Assembly: GCA_965277425.1 (NCBI GenBank)
Contig: CBDICR010000006.1
Location: forward strand, 186,001-250,000
DNA length: 64,000 nt
Direction of reading: 5' to 3'
From: Poindextera sp965277425
GTDB lineage: Bacteria; Pseudomonadota; Alphaproteobacteria; Caulobacterales; Caulobacteraceae
Below are positions 52,359 to 61,612 of this stretch, one piece after another; the stretch's first letter is position 1, and each line of letters begins with the position of its first letter. Below the pieces are notes generated by a model. The model was given only the letters and a program-made list of their open reading frames with translations. It searched no databases and was not told the DNA's origin. The translations under genes and the position numbers were made by a program.

Positions 52359-53153
52359 ATGACCGACGTCGTGAAAGTCGCCGATTCGGGCCATGTCAGG
52401 ACCATCACGCTCAACCGGCCGGACAAGAAGAACGCGCTCTCGAACGAGCTGGCCTGGGGCGTGATCGCCGCGGTCGAGGACGCCGCCAAGATCGACGACG
52501 TCTGGGTAATCGCCATCACCGGCAGCGGCGACGCCTTCTGCGCCGGGCTGGACCTGTCCGGCGGCGAGCGCTTCCATCCCTACACCGCCCAGTCGGCGCA
52601 GCTGGACGACATCTCCTGGGTCGGCCAGTTCCTGCTGGCCATCCGCAAGCGCTGCGACAAGCCGGTAGTGGGCGGCATCAACGGCGTCGCGGTGGGCGCA
52701 GGGTTAGGCCTGGCCATGGCCACCGACGTGCGGCTGGTGGCGAAGAGCGCCCGGCTGATGGCCGGCTATACCCGCATCGGCGGCTCGCCCGACGCCGGCC
52801 TGACCATCACCCTGCCGCAAGCCATGGGCTATGAGCGGGCCATGCGCTTCATGATGGAAAACCGCACCGCCTCGGGCGCCGAAGCCGTGGAATGGGGCAT
52901 GGCCGGCGAGGTGGTCGACGACGCGGCGTTCACCGAGCGGCTGGCGGCCTATTGCCAGCAGCTGTGCGAATGGTCGCCGATCACGCTGCGCCTTTTGAAG
53001 CGCGGCATGGTCAAGTCCTGCGAGAGCACCGACATGGAGCAGCAGCTGCGCTATGAGGTCGGCAATATCCGCATCGCCTTCGCCAGCGACGACGCCAAGG
53101 AAGCCCGCAAGGCCTTCTTCGAAAAGCGCAAGCCGGTGTTTGTGGGCAAGTGA
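52359..53153 (+). CDS. enoyl-CoA hydratase/isomerase family protein (second)
   Basis: A 264-residue crotonase-fold enzyme: VRTITLNRPDKKNALSNEL, the oxyanion block DAFCAGLDLSGG, VVGGINGVAVGAGLGLAMA and the second oxyanion/active-site region YTRIGGSPDAGLTITL. The usual second Glu (here in the SPDAG position) is replaced by Asp, a common variation that can shift activity from hydration to isomerisation or hydrolysis. ATG at 52359. The DUF2384 gene starts 4 bp after its stop, so the two share a transcript. Confidence 0.9.
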   Translation: MTDVVKVADSGHVRTITLNRPDKKNALSNELAWGVIAAVEDAAKIDDVWVIAITGSGDAFCAGLDLSGGERFHPYTAQSAQLDDISWVGQFLLAIRKRCDKPVVGGINGVAVGAGLGLAMATDVRLVAKSARLMAGYTRIGGSPDAGLTITLPQAMGYERAMRFMMENRTASGAEAVEWGMAGEVVDDAAFTERLAAYCQQLCEWSPITLRLLKRGMVKSCESTDMEQQLRYEVGNIRIAFASDDAKEARKAFFEKRKPVFVGK

Positions 53154-53156
53154 GCC

Positions 53157-53360
53157 ATGGGCAAACCGAATCGGTTGGCGCGGATTGAAGCCATTGCGGG
53201 AGAAACATTCGGCGATCCTCAAAAGGCGCTGATCTGGCTTGGTCGCAAGAACCGCGCCTTGGATGGCCTTACACCGCTCTCACTGGCGAACACTGATCTT
53301 GGCTCTCAACGTGTCGAGACTCTGTTGGGCCGGATTGCTCACGGCATCGCCGTTGATTGA
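53157..53360 (+). CDS. mini DUF2384 (MbcA/ParS/Xre) antitoxin-like protein
   Basis: 67 residues, essentially only the toxin-binding DUF2384 module: EAIAGETFGDPQKALIWLGR, KNRALDGLTPLSL and RVETLLGRIAHGIAVD. Complete antitoxins of RES/Xre systems are about 120-150 residues and carry an N-terminal helix-turn-helix; here that part is absent. No RES-domain toxin gene is adjacent; pdxH follows. It is either a solitary immunity-type module or a trimmed relic. ATG at 53157 comes 4 bp after the hydratase stop, in tight coupling. Confidence 0.75.
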   Translation: MGKPNRLARIEAIAGETFGDPQKALIWLGRKNRALDGLTPLSLANTDLGSQRVETLLGRIAHGIAVD

Positions 53361-53408
53361 GCCGGTTGCACGGCTGCACTTGGCCGCCGCCCGCGCTATA
53401 TCGGGGCC

Positions 53409-54065
53409 ATGACGACTAAGACCCCTCCTCCCAGCGACGAAGACTTCTTCGCCGCCGCCGCGCAAGAGCCGCCGCTGCCGGATGGCGGCGAGCCGTTCGC
53501 GCTGCTCGAGACCTGGATGGAGGACGCCAAGAAGGCCGAGCCCAACGACCCGAACGCCATGGCCCTGGCCACGGTCGATGCGGACGGCCTGCCGGACGTG
53601 CGCATGGTGCTGCTCAAGGGCGTCGATGCGCGCGGCTTCGTCTTCTACACCAACACCACGAGCGCCAAGGGCGTCGAGCTTGGGGCCAATTCGAAGGCGG
53701 CGCTGCTGTTCCACTGGAAGTCGCTGCGCCGCCAGGTGCGCGTGCGCGGCCCGGTGGAGACGGTGACGGCGGAGGAGGCCGACGCCTATTTCGCCAGCCG
53801 CCCGCGCGGCAGCCAGATCGGCGCCTGGGCCTCGGACCAGTCGCAGCCCCTGCCCGACCGACTGGCCCTGGAGCGCCGCGTCGCCGAGTTCGGGCTGAAG
53901 TTCGGGATCGGCAAGGTCGCCCGCCCGCCGCATTGGTCGGGCTATCGCATCCTGCCGCTGGCGATCGAATTCTGGCGCGACCGGCCGTTCCGATTGCACG
54001 AGCGGCTGGCCTTTTCGCGCCCGGAACCGAGCGCCGCCTGGAGCGTGGCGCGGCTTTATCCGTAA
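53409..54065 (+). CDS. pdxH: pyridoxamine 5'-phosphate oxidase
   Basis: A 218-residue FMN enzyme that oxidises pyridoxine/pyridoxamine phosphate to PLP. Blocks: PNAMALATVDADGLPDVRMV, LLKGVDARGFVFYTN, NSKAALLFHWKSLRRQVRV, the signature PRGSQIGAWAS and the end PHWSGYRILPLAIEFW with the C-terminal RLHERLAF and RLYP. Complete and normal in length. It starts at ATG 53409, 48 bp after the DUF2384 gene. Confidence 0.97.
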   Translation: MTTKTPPPSDEDFFAAAAQEPPLPDGGEPFALLETWMEDAKKAEPNDPNAMALATVDADGLPDVRMVLLKGVDARGFVFYTNTTSAKGVELGANSKAALLFHWKSLRRQVRVRGPVETVTAEEADAYFASRPRGSQIGAWASDQSQPLPDRLALERRVAEFGLKFGIGKVARPPHWSGYRILPLAIEFWRDRPFRLHERLAFSRPEPSAAWSVARLYP

Positions 54066-54086
54066 GCGGTTTTGAGCGATAGATCA

Positions 54087-54099
54087 GCCGATAATCGGC
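54087..54099. promoter_or_regulatory. palindrome before the acyl-CoA ligase gene
   Basis: GCCGAT-A-ATCGGC is an exact inverted repeat in the 68-bp gap between pdxH and the acyl-CoA ligase gene. It could be a regulator site or a weak hairpin; no T-run follows. Confidence 0.3.
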
Positions 54100-54133
54100 C
54101 TTAAGCGGTCGTCGCGCTCACGAGGAAACACCC

Positions 54134-55786
<1,653 letters not shown>

Positions 55787-55831
55787 TTAAACCGTTCATT
55801 CCCGTGCAAGCGGGACGAGGCCAGAAGATTG

Positions 55832-55907
55832 ACCGCCAAGGACGCCAAGCCCGCCAAGAGGAATAAGGCTGCGCTGTCCCCTTGGCGTCCTTGGCGAGCT
55901 TGGCGGT
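55832..55907. repeat. long imperfect inverted repeat, terminator-like
   Basis: The left arm ACCGCCAAGGACGCCAAG with CCCGCCAAG (from 55832) is inverted as CTTGGCGTCCTTGGCG with AGCTTGGCGGT (to 55907), separated by about 20 nt and followed by TAAAAAAA. Within each arm GCCAAG repeats every 9 bp. It sits between convergent ligase and MBL-fold genes and could terminate both. The GCCAAG periodicity marks a dispersed repeat rather than a simple terminator. Confidence 0.65.
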
Positions 55908-55948
55908 AAAAAAATCCTGGGTTCACGCTTTCGCGGGAATTAACGGAT

Positions 55949-56839
55949 TTAAGCCAGCCGATATTCGCTCTCAAGCCCCACCGCGCCGTCGGTCTTCACC
56001 CGTCCCGACTTCACCAGCTCGATCACGTGCGCCAGCACCGAGTGGGAGGCGGCCGGATAGAGCCGGGCGTCGACGCCCACATACATTTTCGGGACCATTT
56101 CGCGGATCTTCGTCTCGCCGGCGGCGAGCTGGGCCAGGATCTGGTTTTCGCGGTCCAGGCGGTGGGCCTTGTATTCGGTGATGAAGGGGGCGACGTCGGT
56201 GATCGGCGGGCCGTGGGTGGGCCAGAGCGTGGTGAAGTTCCGCGCCTTCACAACATCCAGGCTGGCCAGATAGTCGCCCATATTGCCGTCCGGCGGGGTC
56301 ACCACCGTGGTCGACCAGCCCATGATGTGGTCGCCGGAAAACAGCGCATTCTCCTCGGCCAGCGCGTAGCAGATGTGATTGGAGGTGTGGCCAGGCGTGG
56401 CGATCGCCTCCAGCGTCCACCCCGGCCCCGAAAAGCTCGCGCCGCCGCCGCAGACCGAGACGTCGGGCGTGAACCGGTCATAGCCGGCCTCGAGCTTCAC
56501 CGCGTCGTCGACCACCGGCGCCTTCACCGCGCAGCCATAGATGGTCGCGCCGCACCTCTCCTGCAGCGGCCGGGCCAGCGGCGAATGGTCCGAATGATGG
56601 TGGGTGATGAGGATGTGGGTGATTTTTTCGCCGGCGACCGCGTCCAGGATCGCCTGCAGGTGCTCGGGCAGGTCGGGGCCGGGATCGATCACCGCGACCT
56701 CGCCCTGGCCGACGATATAGGTGCCGGTGCCGAGATAGGTGAAGGGGCTGGGATTGTTCGCCACCACCCGGCGGATCAGCGGCGAGACCTGATCGACCAC
56801 CCCGTATTCGAACCGGATATCGCGGACGTAAGGGATCAT
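55949..56839 (-). CDS. MBL-fold metallo-hydrolase
   Basis: A 296-residue metallo-beta-lactamase-fold enzyme. Metal ligands: HILITHHHSDHSPLA (HxHxDH form), AIATPGHTSNHICYAL, LFSGDHIMGW and LWPTHGPPI. The C-terminal winged-helix-like extension of about 70 residues (ENQILAQLAAGETKIREMV) matches the human LACTB2/glyoxalase II-like group, which includes RNase- and thioesterase-like hydrolases. The substrate is unknown. It converges with the acyl-CoA ligase gene. Confidence 0.9.
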   Translation of the reverse strand: MIPYVRDIRFEYGVVDQVSPLIRRVVANNPSPFTYLGTGTYIVGQGEVAVIDPGPDLPEHLQAILDAVAGEKITHILITHHHSDHSPLARPLQERCGATIYGCAVKAPVVDDAVKLEAGYDRFTPDVSVCGGGASFSGPGWTLEAIATPGHTSNHICYALAEENALFSGDHIMGWSTTVVTPPDGNMGDYLASLDVVKARNFTTLWPTHGPPITDVAPFITEYKAHRLDRENQILAQLAAGETKIREMVPKMYVGVDARLYPAASHSVLAHVIELVKSGRVKTDGAVGLESEYRLA

Positions 56840-56920
56840 GCGGCCTCTCCCGAAATGACGGCGCGGCTTTTGCGGCGAGCGCGCCTGAACCGCTTTTATA
56901 AGGGCGACGGGCGCGAGGAC

Positions 56921-57055
56921 ATGGCGAACTTTGTCTCAAAACGGCTGCAGCGGCTCGCCGCGGCGATGCTCTGTCTGATGGCGATGCAGTTGGGGATGAG
57001 CGTTGTAAGTGGCGACCCGACGCCCGTAGCTGACGTGGTGACGATCAGCCGGTAA
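56921..57055 (+). CDS. small exported hypothetical protein, 44 residues
   Basis: ATG 56921 with GAGG 3-6 nt upstream encodes VSKRLQRLAAAMLCLMAMQL, then GMSVVSGDPTPVADVVTISR. A basic start, a hydrophobic core and a short polar tail make it a signal-peptide-like or single-TM microprotein. A TTTATAAG upstream (56895 region) could be a -10. No family is known to me, and coding status rests on the ribosome site and the amino-acid pattern only. Confidence 0.5.
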   Translation: MANFVSKRLQRLAAAMLCLMAMQLGMSVVSGDPTPVADVVTISR

Positions 57056-57090
57056 TGACGGACCATTCTTATAAAATCGAGGCAGATACG

Positions 57091-57149
57091 TCCCTTCTCC
57101 CCTCGTGGGAGAAGGTGGCCGGGTGGAACCCGGTCGGATGAGGGGCCGC
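57091..57149 (+). repeat. palindromic repeat, copy A (inverted partner of 57534)
   Basis: A 59-bp unit starting TCCCTTCTCCCCTCGTGGGA and ending CGGATGAGGGGCCGC. It holds an outer hairpin (CTTCTCCC / GGGAGAAG) and an inner one, CCGGGT-GGA-ACCCGG. The reverse complement of 57534-57592 matches it except in the inner stem, where both sides change together. It ends 15 bp from the DUF559 pseudogene. Confidence 0.85.
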
Positions 57150-57163
57150 GCTGGACTTTCCGA

Positions 57164-57504
57164 CTAGCGCTGGCCAGCGGCCGCGAGAACGGCCGAGAAA
57201 ACCTCCTGAGGCTTCTCCGCGATCGTGGCGTTGGCAAATCGCGGGACACGAAATCCGCGCATCCTAAAACGGCGTCGCGTTCTGCGTCTCGCGCTTCATC
57301 GTGGAAGGGTCCGTCCGCTTCCACAATGAGCTTGCAGCTCAGGCAAAGGAAATCCGCCACATAAGGGCCAATTGGGACCTACCGTCTAAACTTCAATCCT
57401 TCCAACCGTCGGTCGCGCAGCAGTCGCCAAAGCCGCCGCTCTGTCGCGGACGGATTGCGCCGCAGATGTCGGGCAAAATTTAGACCTGGCGTTCTGGATG
57501 GCAT
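57164..57504 (-). pseudogene. DUF559 (Vsr-like nuclease) pseudogene
   Basis: Reading from ATG 57504: MPSRTPGLNFARHLRRNPSA, TERRLWRLLRDRRLEGLKFR, R, then an in-frame TAG (57379-57381) where DUF559 proteins have Gln. The frame resumes VPIGPYVADFLCLSCKLIVE, ADGPFHDEARDAERDAV and then needs a frameshift near 57270 to reach RGFRVPRFANATIAEKPQEV and the final AAAGQR. With these two lesions it is a complete DUF559 gene of about 113 codons, a family with a PD-(D/E)XK/Vsr-type nuclease fold. It lies between inverted repeat copies (57091-57149 and 57534-57592). Confidence 0.85.
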
Positions 57505-57533
57505 GAAACGTCCAGCTAAGCGTCAATATCCGT

Positions 57534-57592
57534 GCGGCCCCTCATCCGACCGGTCTCCGACCGGCCACCTTCTCCCACGAGGGGAGAAGGGA
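57534..57592 (-). repeat. palindromic repeat, copy B (inverted partner of 57091)
   Basis: A 59-bp unit, inverse of copy A. Outer hairpin as in copy A; its inner stem reads, on the minus strand, CCGGTC-GGA-GACCGG. Relative to copy A both arms differ in a compensating way. It starts 30 bp upstream of the DUF559 start codon. Confidence 0.85.
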
Positions 57593-57609
57593 CGTAAGCG
57601 CGCCATTTG

Positions 57610-58017
57610 TTATCCCAAAACCCCGGACAGATCATAACCCGCGTCCGCGCCGAGGTTGACGAGTTCTTCGCGTGAAAGTCCGCCGGTTTGGGCCTGGCCC
57701 AGGGACCAGGTGACGATCGAGCGGGTGCCCGAGCGGCAGAAGGCCAGGATGGGGCCGGGCGCTTCGGCGATGACGGCGTTTTCCTGCTCCACCTGCTCAG
57801 GCGTCGGGCCGCCGCGCACCGGAATATGCACATAGTCCAGGCCGGCCGCCTTGGCCGCGGCCTCGACCTGGGCGCTGGTCGGCTGGTCGGGCGCCTCGCC
57901 GTCGGGGCGGTTGTTGATGACCAGCTTGAACCCCGCCTGGGCCGCGCGCGGCAGATCCGCCAGATCGATCTGCGGCGCCACGGCAAAGCCCTCGGTCACC
58001 TTGCGAAATTCAGCCAT
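57610..58017 (-). CDS. TIGR01244 family phosphatase/sulfurtransferase-like protein
   Basis: A 135-residue cytosolic protein of the TIGR01244/DUF442 (Blh phosphatase-like) family. FAVAPQIDLADLPRAAQAGF, LVINNRPDGEAPDQPTSAQ, DYVHIPVRGG and the active-site loop AFCRSGTRSIVTW (Cys-x5-Arg, dual-specificity-phosphatase style) are visible. It is sometimes found fused to MBL-fold sulfide-handling enzymes, and an MBL-fold gene lies at 55949, but not adjacent. ATG 58017 matches the family start. Divergent from the opp-like operon. Confidence 0.9.
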   Translation of the reverse strand: MAEFRKVTEGFAVAPQIDLADLPRAAQAGFKLVINNRPDGEAPDQPTSAQVEAAAKAAGLDYVHIPVRGGPTPEQVEQENAVIAEAPGPILAFCRSGTRSIVTWSLGQAQTGGLSREELVNLGADAGYDLSGVLG

Positions 58018-58121
58018 CAGTCCCTCCGCGCGCCGACCAAAGCGGCCGTTTGACAACATCGGGCGTGGATGGAAGTTTCGCAACCGCGCCGGCGGCTTGT
58101 CGACCCGGCCTGGCGAGCCTC

Positions 58122-59039
58122 ATGCTGCGTTTCTTCCTTCGTCGGCTGCTCGTCGCCATTCCGACGCTGTTGCTGGTCATCACCGCCGCCTTCTTCATGA
58201 TGCGCGCGGCGCCCGGCAATCCGTTCGAGGCCACGCGCAAGCTGCCGCCGGCGATCCTGGCCAATGTCGAGGCCAAGTTCGGCATGAACCGGCCCTTGGG
58301 GCAGCAGTATCTCAGCTATCTCGCCGGCGTGGCGCACGGCGATTTCGGCCCCTCGCTGAAATACCAGGACAAGAGCGTGCTGGAGATCGTGCGCGAGGGC
58401 TTTCCGACCAGCCTGACCATCGGCCTATGCGCCCTGGTCCTGGCCAGCCTGATCGGGATCGGCCTTGGCGTGCTGGCGGCGCTGCGGCAAAACCACGGCC
58501 TCGACTATTCGGTGATGGGGGTCGCGGTCATCGGGGTCTGCATCCCCTCCTTCGTCGCCGCGCCGCTGCTGCGCCAGGTCTTCGCCTCCGACCTGGGCTG
58601 GGCGCCCACCGGCGGGCTGAACGGGCCGATCAGCCTGGTGCTGCCGGTCGTGGTGCTGGCCCTGCCGCAGATCGCCATCATCTCGCGGCTGACCCGGGCC
58701 GGCATGATCGAGGTGCTGCATTCCAACTATATCCGCACCGCCCGCGCCAAGGGCCTGTCCGAGACCACCATCGTGTTCCGCCACGCGCTGCGCGCGGCGA
58801 TCGTGCCGCTGGTCAGCTACCTCGGGCCCGCCTGCGCCGGCCTGATCACCGGCTCGCTGGTGGTGGAAAAGATCTTCAACCTGCCCGGCCTCGGCAAGAG
58901 CTTCGTCCTGGGCGCCCTGCAGCGCGACTACACCTTGGTGATGGGGGTGTTGATCCTCTACGCCAGCCTGATCATCGCGCTGAACCTGGCCGCCGACATG
59001 CTGCTGGCCGTGCTCGACCCGCGCGTGCGCCTGTCATGA
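58122..59039 (+). CDS. peptide ABC transporter permease, OppB/DppB-like
   Basis: A 305-residue inner-membrane permease with six helices: MLRFFLRRLLVAIPTLLLVI, then the family loop GNPFE, VLASLIGIGLGVLAALRQN and the coupling loop YIRTARAKGLSETTIVFRHA with LRAAIVPLVSYLG. It pairs with the OppC-like subunit that begins within its stop (ATGA). The ATPases OppD/OppF are not encoded in this operon. ATG at 58122. Confidence 0.95.
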   Translation: MLRFFLRRLLVAIPTLLLVITAAFFMMRAAPGNPFEATRKLPPAILANVEAKFGMNRPLGQQYLSYLAGVAHGDFGPSLKYQDKSVLEIVREGFPTSLTIGLCALVLASLIGIGLGVLAALRQNHGLDYSVMGVAVIGVCIPSFVAAPLLRQVFASDLGWAPTGGLNGPISLVLPVVVLALPQIAIISRLTRAGMIEVLHSNYIRTARAKGLSETTIVFRHALRAAIVPLVSYLGPACAGLITGSLVVEKIFNLPGLGKSFVLGALQRDYTLVMGVLILYASLIIALNLAADMLLAVLDPRVRLS

Positions 59040-59947
59040 CCGGACTCAGCCTGGCGCCCTATCTGCGGCGCAACGCCCAGACCCTGGAGACCGCGGCGCT
59101 GAAGGGCCGCAGCCTCTGGGACGATGCGCGGCGCAGGCTGTTTCGCAATCGCGCCGCCGTGGCCAGCATGATCCTGCTGGGCCTTCTGCTGCTGGCGGCG
59201 ATCGTCGGACCGTATCTGACGCCCAACGCCTATGACGTCATCAACAAGGGCGATGTCTGGGACCCGCCGCTGACCAACGGCCACCTGCTGGGCGCCGATT
59301 CCCTCGGCCGCGACCTGCTGGCGCGGCTCTTAATCGGCCTGCGCGTTTCCCTGGCCATCGGGGTCGTCGCCACCGCCGTCTCCCTGGTCATCGGCGTCGC
59401 CTGGGGCGCGACGGCGGGGTTCCTGGGCGGGGTGGCGGACGAGTTGATGATGCGGTTCGTCGACGTGCTCTACACCCTGCCCTTCATCTTCTTCGTCATC
59501 CTGCTGATGGTGACCTTCGGGCGGCACTTCCTGCTGATCTTCCTGGCCATCGGCTGCGTCGAATGGCTGACCATGTCGCGGATCGTGCGCGGCCAGACCC
59601 TTTCTCTGAAACAGAAGGAGTTCGTCGAGGCGGCGCGGGCGGCGGGGCTGTCGGCGCCGGCCATCATCGGCCGCCATATCGTGCCCAATCTGCTCGGCCC
59701 GGTCGTGGTCTACGCCACCTTGACCATTCCGGGCGTGATCCTCTTGGAAAGCTTCCTGAGCTTCCTGGGCATGGGGGTGCAGGAGCCGCTGACCTCGCTC
59801 GGCACCCTGATCTCCACCGGCGCCGATGAGATGGACCTGGCGCCCTGGCTGCTGATCTTCCCCTCGATCGTGATGGTGGCGACCTTGATGGCCTTCAACT
59901 TCATCGGCGATGGCCTGCGCGACGCCATCGACCCGAAGGATCGCTGA
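59036..59947 (+). CDS. peptide ABC transporter permease, OppC/DppC-like
   Basis: A 303-residue inner-membrane permease: a cytoplasmic N-terminus with WDDARRRLFRNRAAVASMIL, periplasmic PYLTPNAYD, the GADSLGRDLLARLLIGLRVS motif and the coupling loop EFVEAARAAGLSAPAIIGRH with IVPNLLGPV. It forms a heterodimer with the OppB-like protein. The GTG of the binding-protein gene follows 4 bp after its stop. Confidence 0.95.
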   Translation: MTGLSLAPYLRRNAQTLETAALKGRSLWDDARRRLFRNRAAVASMILLGLLLLAAIVGPYLTPNAYDVINKGDVWDPPLTNGHLLGADSLGRDLLARLLIGLRVSLAIGVVATAVSLVIGVAWGATAGFLGGVADELMMRFVDVLYTLPFIFFVILLMVTFGRHFLLIFLAIGCVEWLTMSRIVRGQTLSLKQKEFVEAARAAGLSAPAIIGRHIVPNLLGPVVVYATLTIPGVILLESFLSFLGMGVQEPLTSLGTLISTGADEMDLAPWLLIFPSIVMVATLMAFNFIGDGLRDAIDPKDR

Positions 59948-59951
59948 GGTC

Positions 59952-61568
59952 GTGCGGGCGGCCTTCCGGCTTTTGCTGGCCTGCGCCATGGCCGCGGCCC
60001 TGACGGCCTGCGGGCCGCAAAAGGCCATCCGCGCGCCCTGCGCCAAGGGCCTGACCTGCCTGGAATACGGCAACGTCGCCGAGCTGGTGTCGCTCGATCC
60101 GGCCAAGATCACCGGCACCTGGGAAGACCGCGTCGTCGGCGAAATGCTGGTCGGCCTGACCCAGTACGGCCCGGACGGTCGGCCGGTCCCGGGCATGGCG
60201 ACGAGCTGGCGGACCAGCCCGGACGGCAAGGTCTGGACCTTTCACCTGCGCAAGGCGCTGTGGTCGGACGGGGCGCCGGTCACCGCCGGCGATTTCGTCT
60301 TCGCGTTGCGGCGGCTGATGGACCCGGCGACGCCGTCGGAATACGCCTATCTGCTCTACTTCATCAAAAACGCTCAGCCGGTGAACGCCGGCAAAATGCC
60401 GCCGAGCGCGCTCGGCGCGCGGGCCATCGATGACCGCACGCTCGAACTGACGCTGGAGCACCCCGCGCCCTACCTGCCGGAAGTCGCGATGCATCAGACC
60501 ATGTATCCCGTGCCGGAACATGTGGTGCGGCGTTGGGGCGATCACTGGACCGACCCCGCCCACTACGTCGTCAACGGCCCCTACAGGCTGGTCTTCTGGA
60601 AGTTCGGCGACCACATCCAGCTGGCCAAGAACCCGCTCTATTACAATGCCAAGTCGGTGTGCATCGATCAGATCGACTTCTATCCGACCGTCGACTCCAT
60701 CGCCGCCGAGCGCCGGATCCGCCGCGGCGAGCTCGACGTCAACACCGATATCCAGTCCAACCGCGTCGCCTATCTGCGCCGGCCCGACCAGATCCCGGCC
60801 TATGTGCGCGTGCACACCTATCTCGGCGTCGGATACATGGTGTTCAACACAAGGGACGTGCCGGCCTTTCGCGATCGGCGCGTACGGCTGGCGCTCGACA
60901 TGAGTATCGACCGCGACTTCATCACCGGCAAGCTTCGGCGGGCCGGCGAGCTGCCCGCCTATACCTTCGTGCCGCCGGGCGTGGACAACTATCAGCCCAT
61001 CAAGGCGCCGATCTGGGCCTCATGGCCACTGGCCCGACGCCAGGCCGCCGCCCGCGCGCTGCTGGCCGAGGCCGGCTATGGCCCCGGCAACCCGCTGAAG
61101 ATCGAGTACAAGCACTCCGATATCGAGGAATCGATGCTGGTCGCGCCCGCGATCCAGGCCGACTGGAAAGCGATCGGCGTTCAGACCACCCTGGCCCAGG
61201 AGGAGAGCCAGATCCTCTATCAGGACCTCCGTGTACGGAACTTCCAGGTGGGCTCGGCCTCCTGGATCGCCGACTACGACGACGCCAACAGCTTCCTCGG
61301 CCTGCAGCAGTCGCAGACCGGCGCGCAGAACTATGGCGACTACGACAATTCCGTCTATGACGGCCTCCTGGCCAAGGCCGACAACGAAACCGACCTGAAG
61401 ACCCGCGCGGCCTATCTGGCCCAGGCCGAAGAGATCATGCTGAACGACGCGATCGTGGCGCCGGTCTTCTTCTATGTGAACAAGGACCTGGTGAACCCGA
61501 AGATCACCGGCTGGGTCGATAATATCAACGACCTGCACCGGGTGCAGTATCTGTGCGTGAAAAAGTAA
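59952..61568 (+). CDS. peptide-binding lipoprotein, OppA-like (SBP_bac_5)
   Basis: A 538-residue lipoprotein: VRAAFRLLLACAMAAALTAC with lipobox LTAC (Cys 20), then LEYGNVAELVSLDPAKITGTWEDR as the family opening, VWTFHLRKALWSDGAPVTAGDFV, and YVVNGPYRLVFWKFGDHIQLAKNP. Late blocks are WIADYDDANSFLGL and NDAIVAPVFFYV. It delivers oligopeptides to the permease pair. GTG at 59952 lies 4 bp downstream of oppC. Two extra Cys (APCAKGLTC) directly after the lipid anchor are unusual and may be disulphide-linked. Confidence 0.94.
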   Translation: MRAAFRLLLACAMAAALTACGPQKAIRAPCAKGLTCLEYGNVAELVSLDPAKITGTWEDRVVGEMLVGLTQYGPDGRPVPGMATSWRTSPDGKVWTFHLRKALWSDGAPVTAGDFVFALRRLMDPATPSEYAYLLYFIKNAQPVNAGKMPPSALGARAIDDRTLELTLEHPAPYLPEVAMHQTMYPVPEHVVRRWGDHWTDPAHYVVNGPYRLVFWKFGDHIQLAKNPLYYNAKSVCIDQIDFYPTVDSIAAERRIRRGELDVNTDIQSNRVAYLRRPDQIPAYVRVHTYLGVGYMVFNTRDVPAFRDRRVRLALDMSIDRDFITGKLRRAGELPAYTFVPPGVDNYQPIKAPIWASWPLARRQAAARALLAEAGYGPGNPLKIEYKHSDIEESMLVAPAIQADWKAIGVQTTLAQEESQILYQDLRVRNFQVGSASWIADYDDANSFLGLQQSQTGAQNYGDYDNSVYDGLLAKADNETDLKTRAAYLAQAEEIMLNDAIVAPVFFYVNKDLVNPKITGWVDNINDLHRVQYLCVKK

Positions 61569-61585
61569 CGCCCGCTCACCCTGCC

Positions 61586-61608
61586 CTCTCCCCGTTGCAC
61601 GGGGCGAG
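61586..61608. terminator. hairpin between convergent oppA-like and sppA
   Basis: CTCTCCCCGT (61586-61595), 3-nt loop, ACGGGGCGAG (61599-61608). It lies in the 44-bp gap between convergent stops and can terminate both transcripts; the TTCTAAAA after it gives only a weak T-run. Confidence 0.5.
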
Positions 61609-61612
61609 GATT

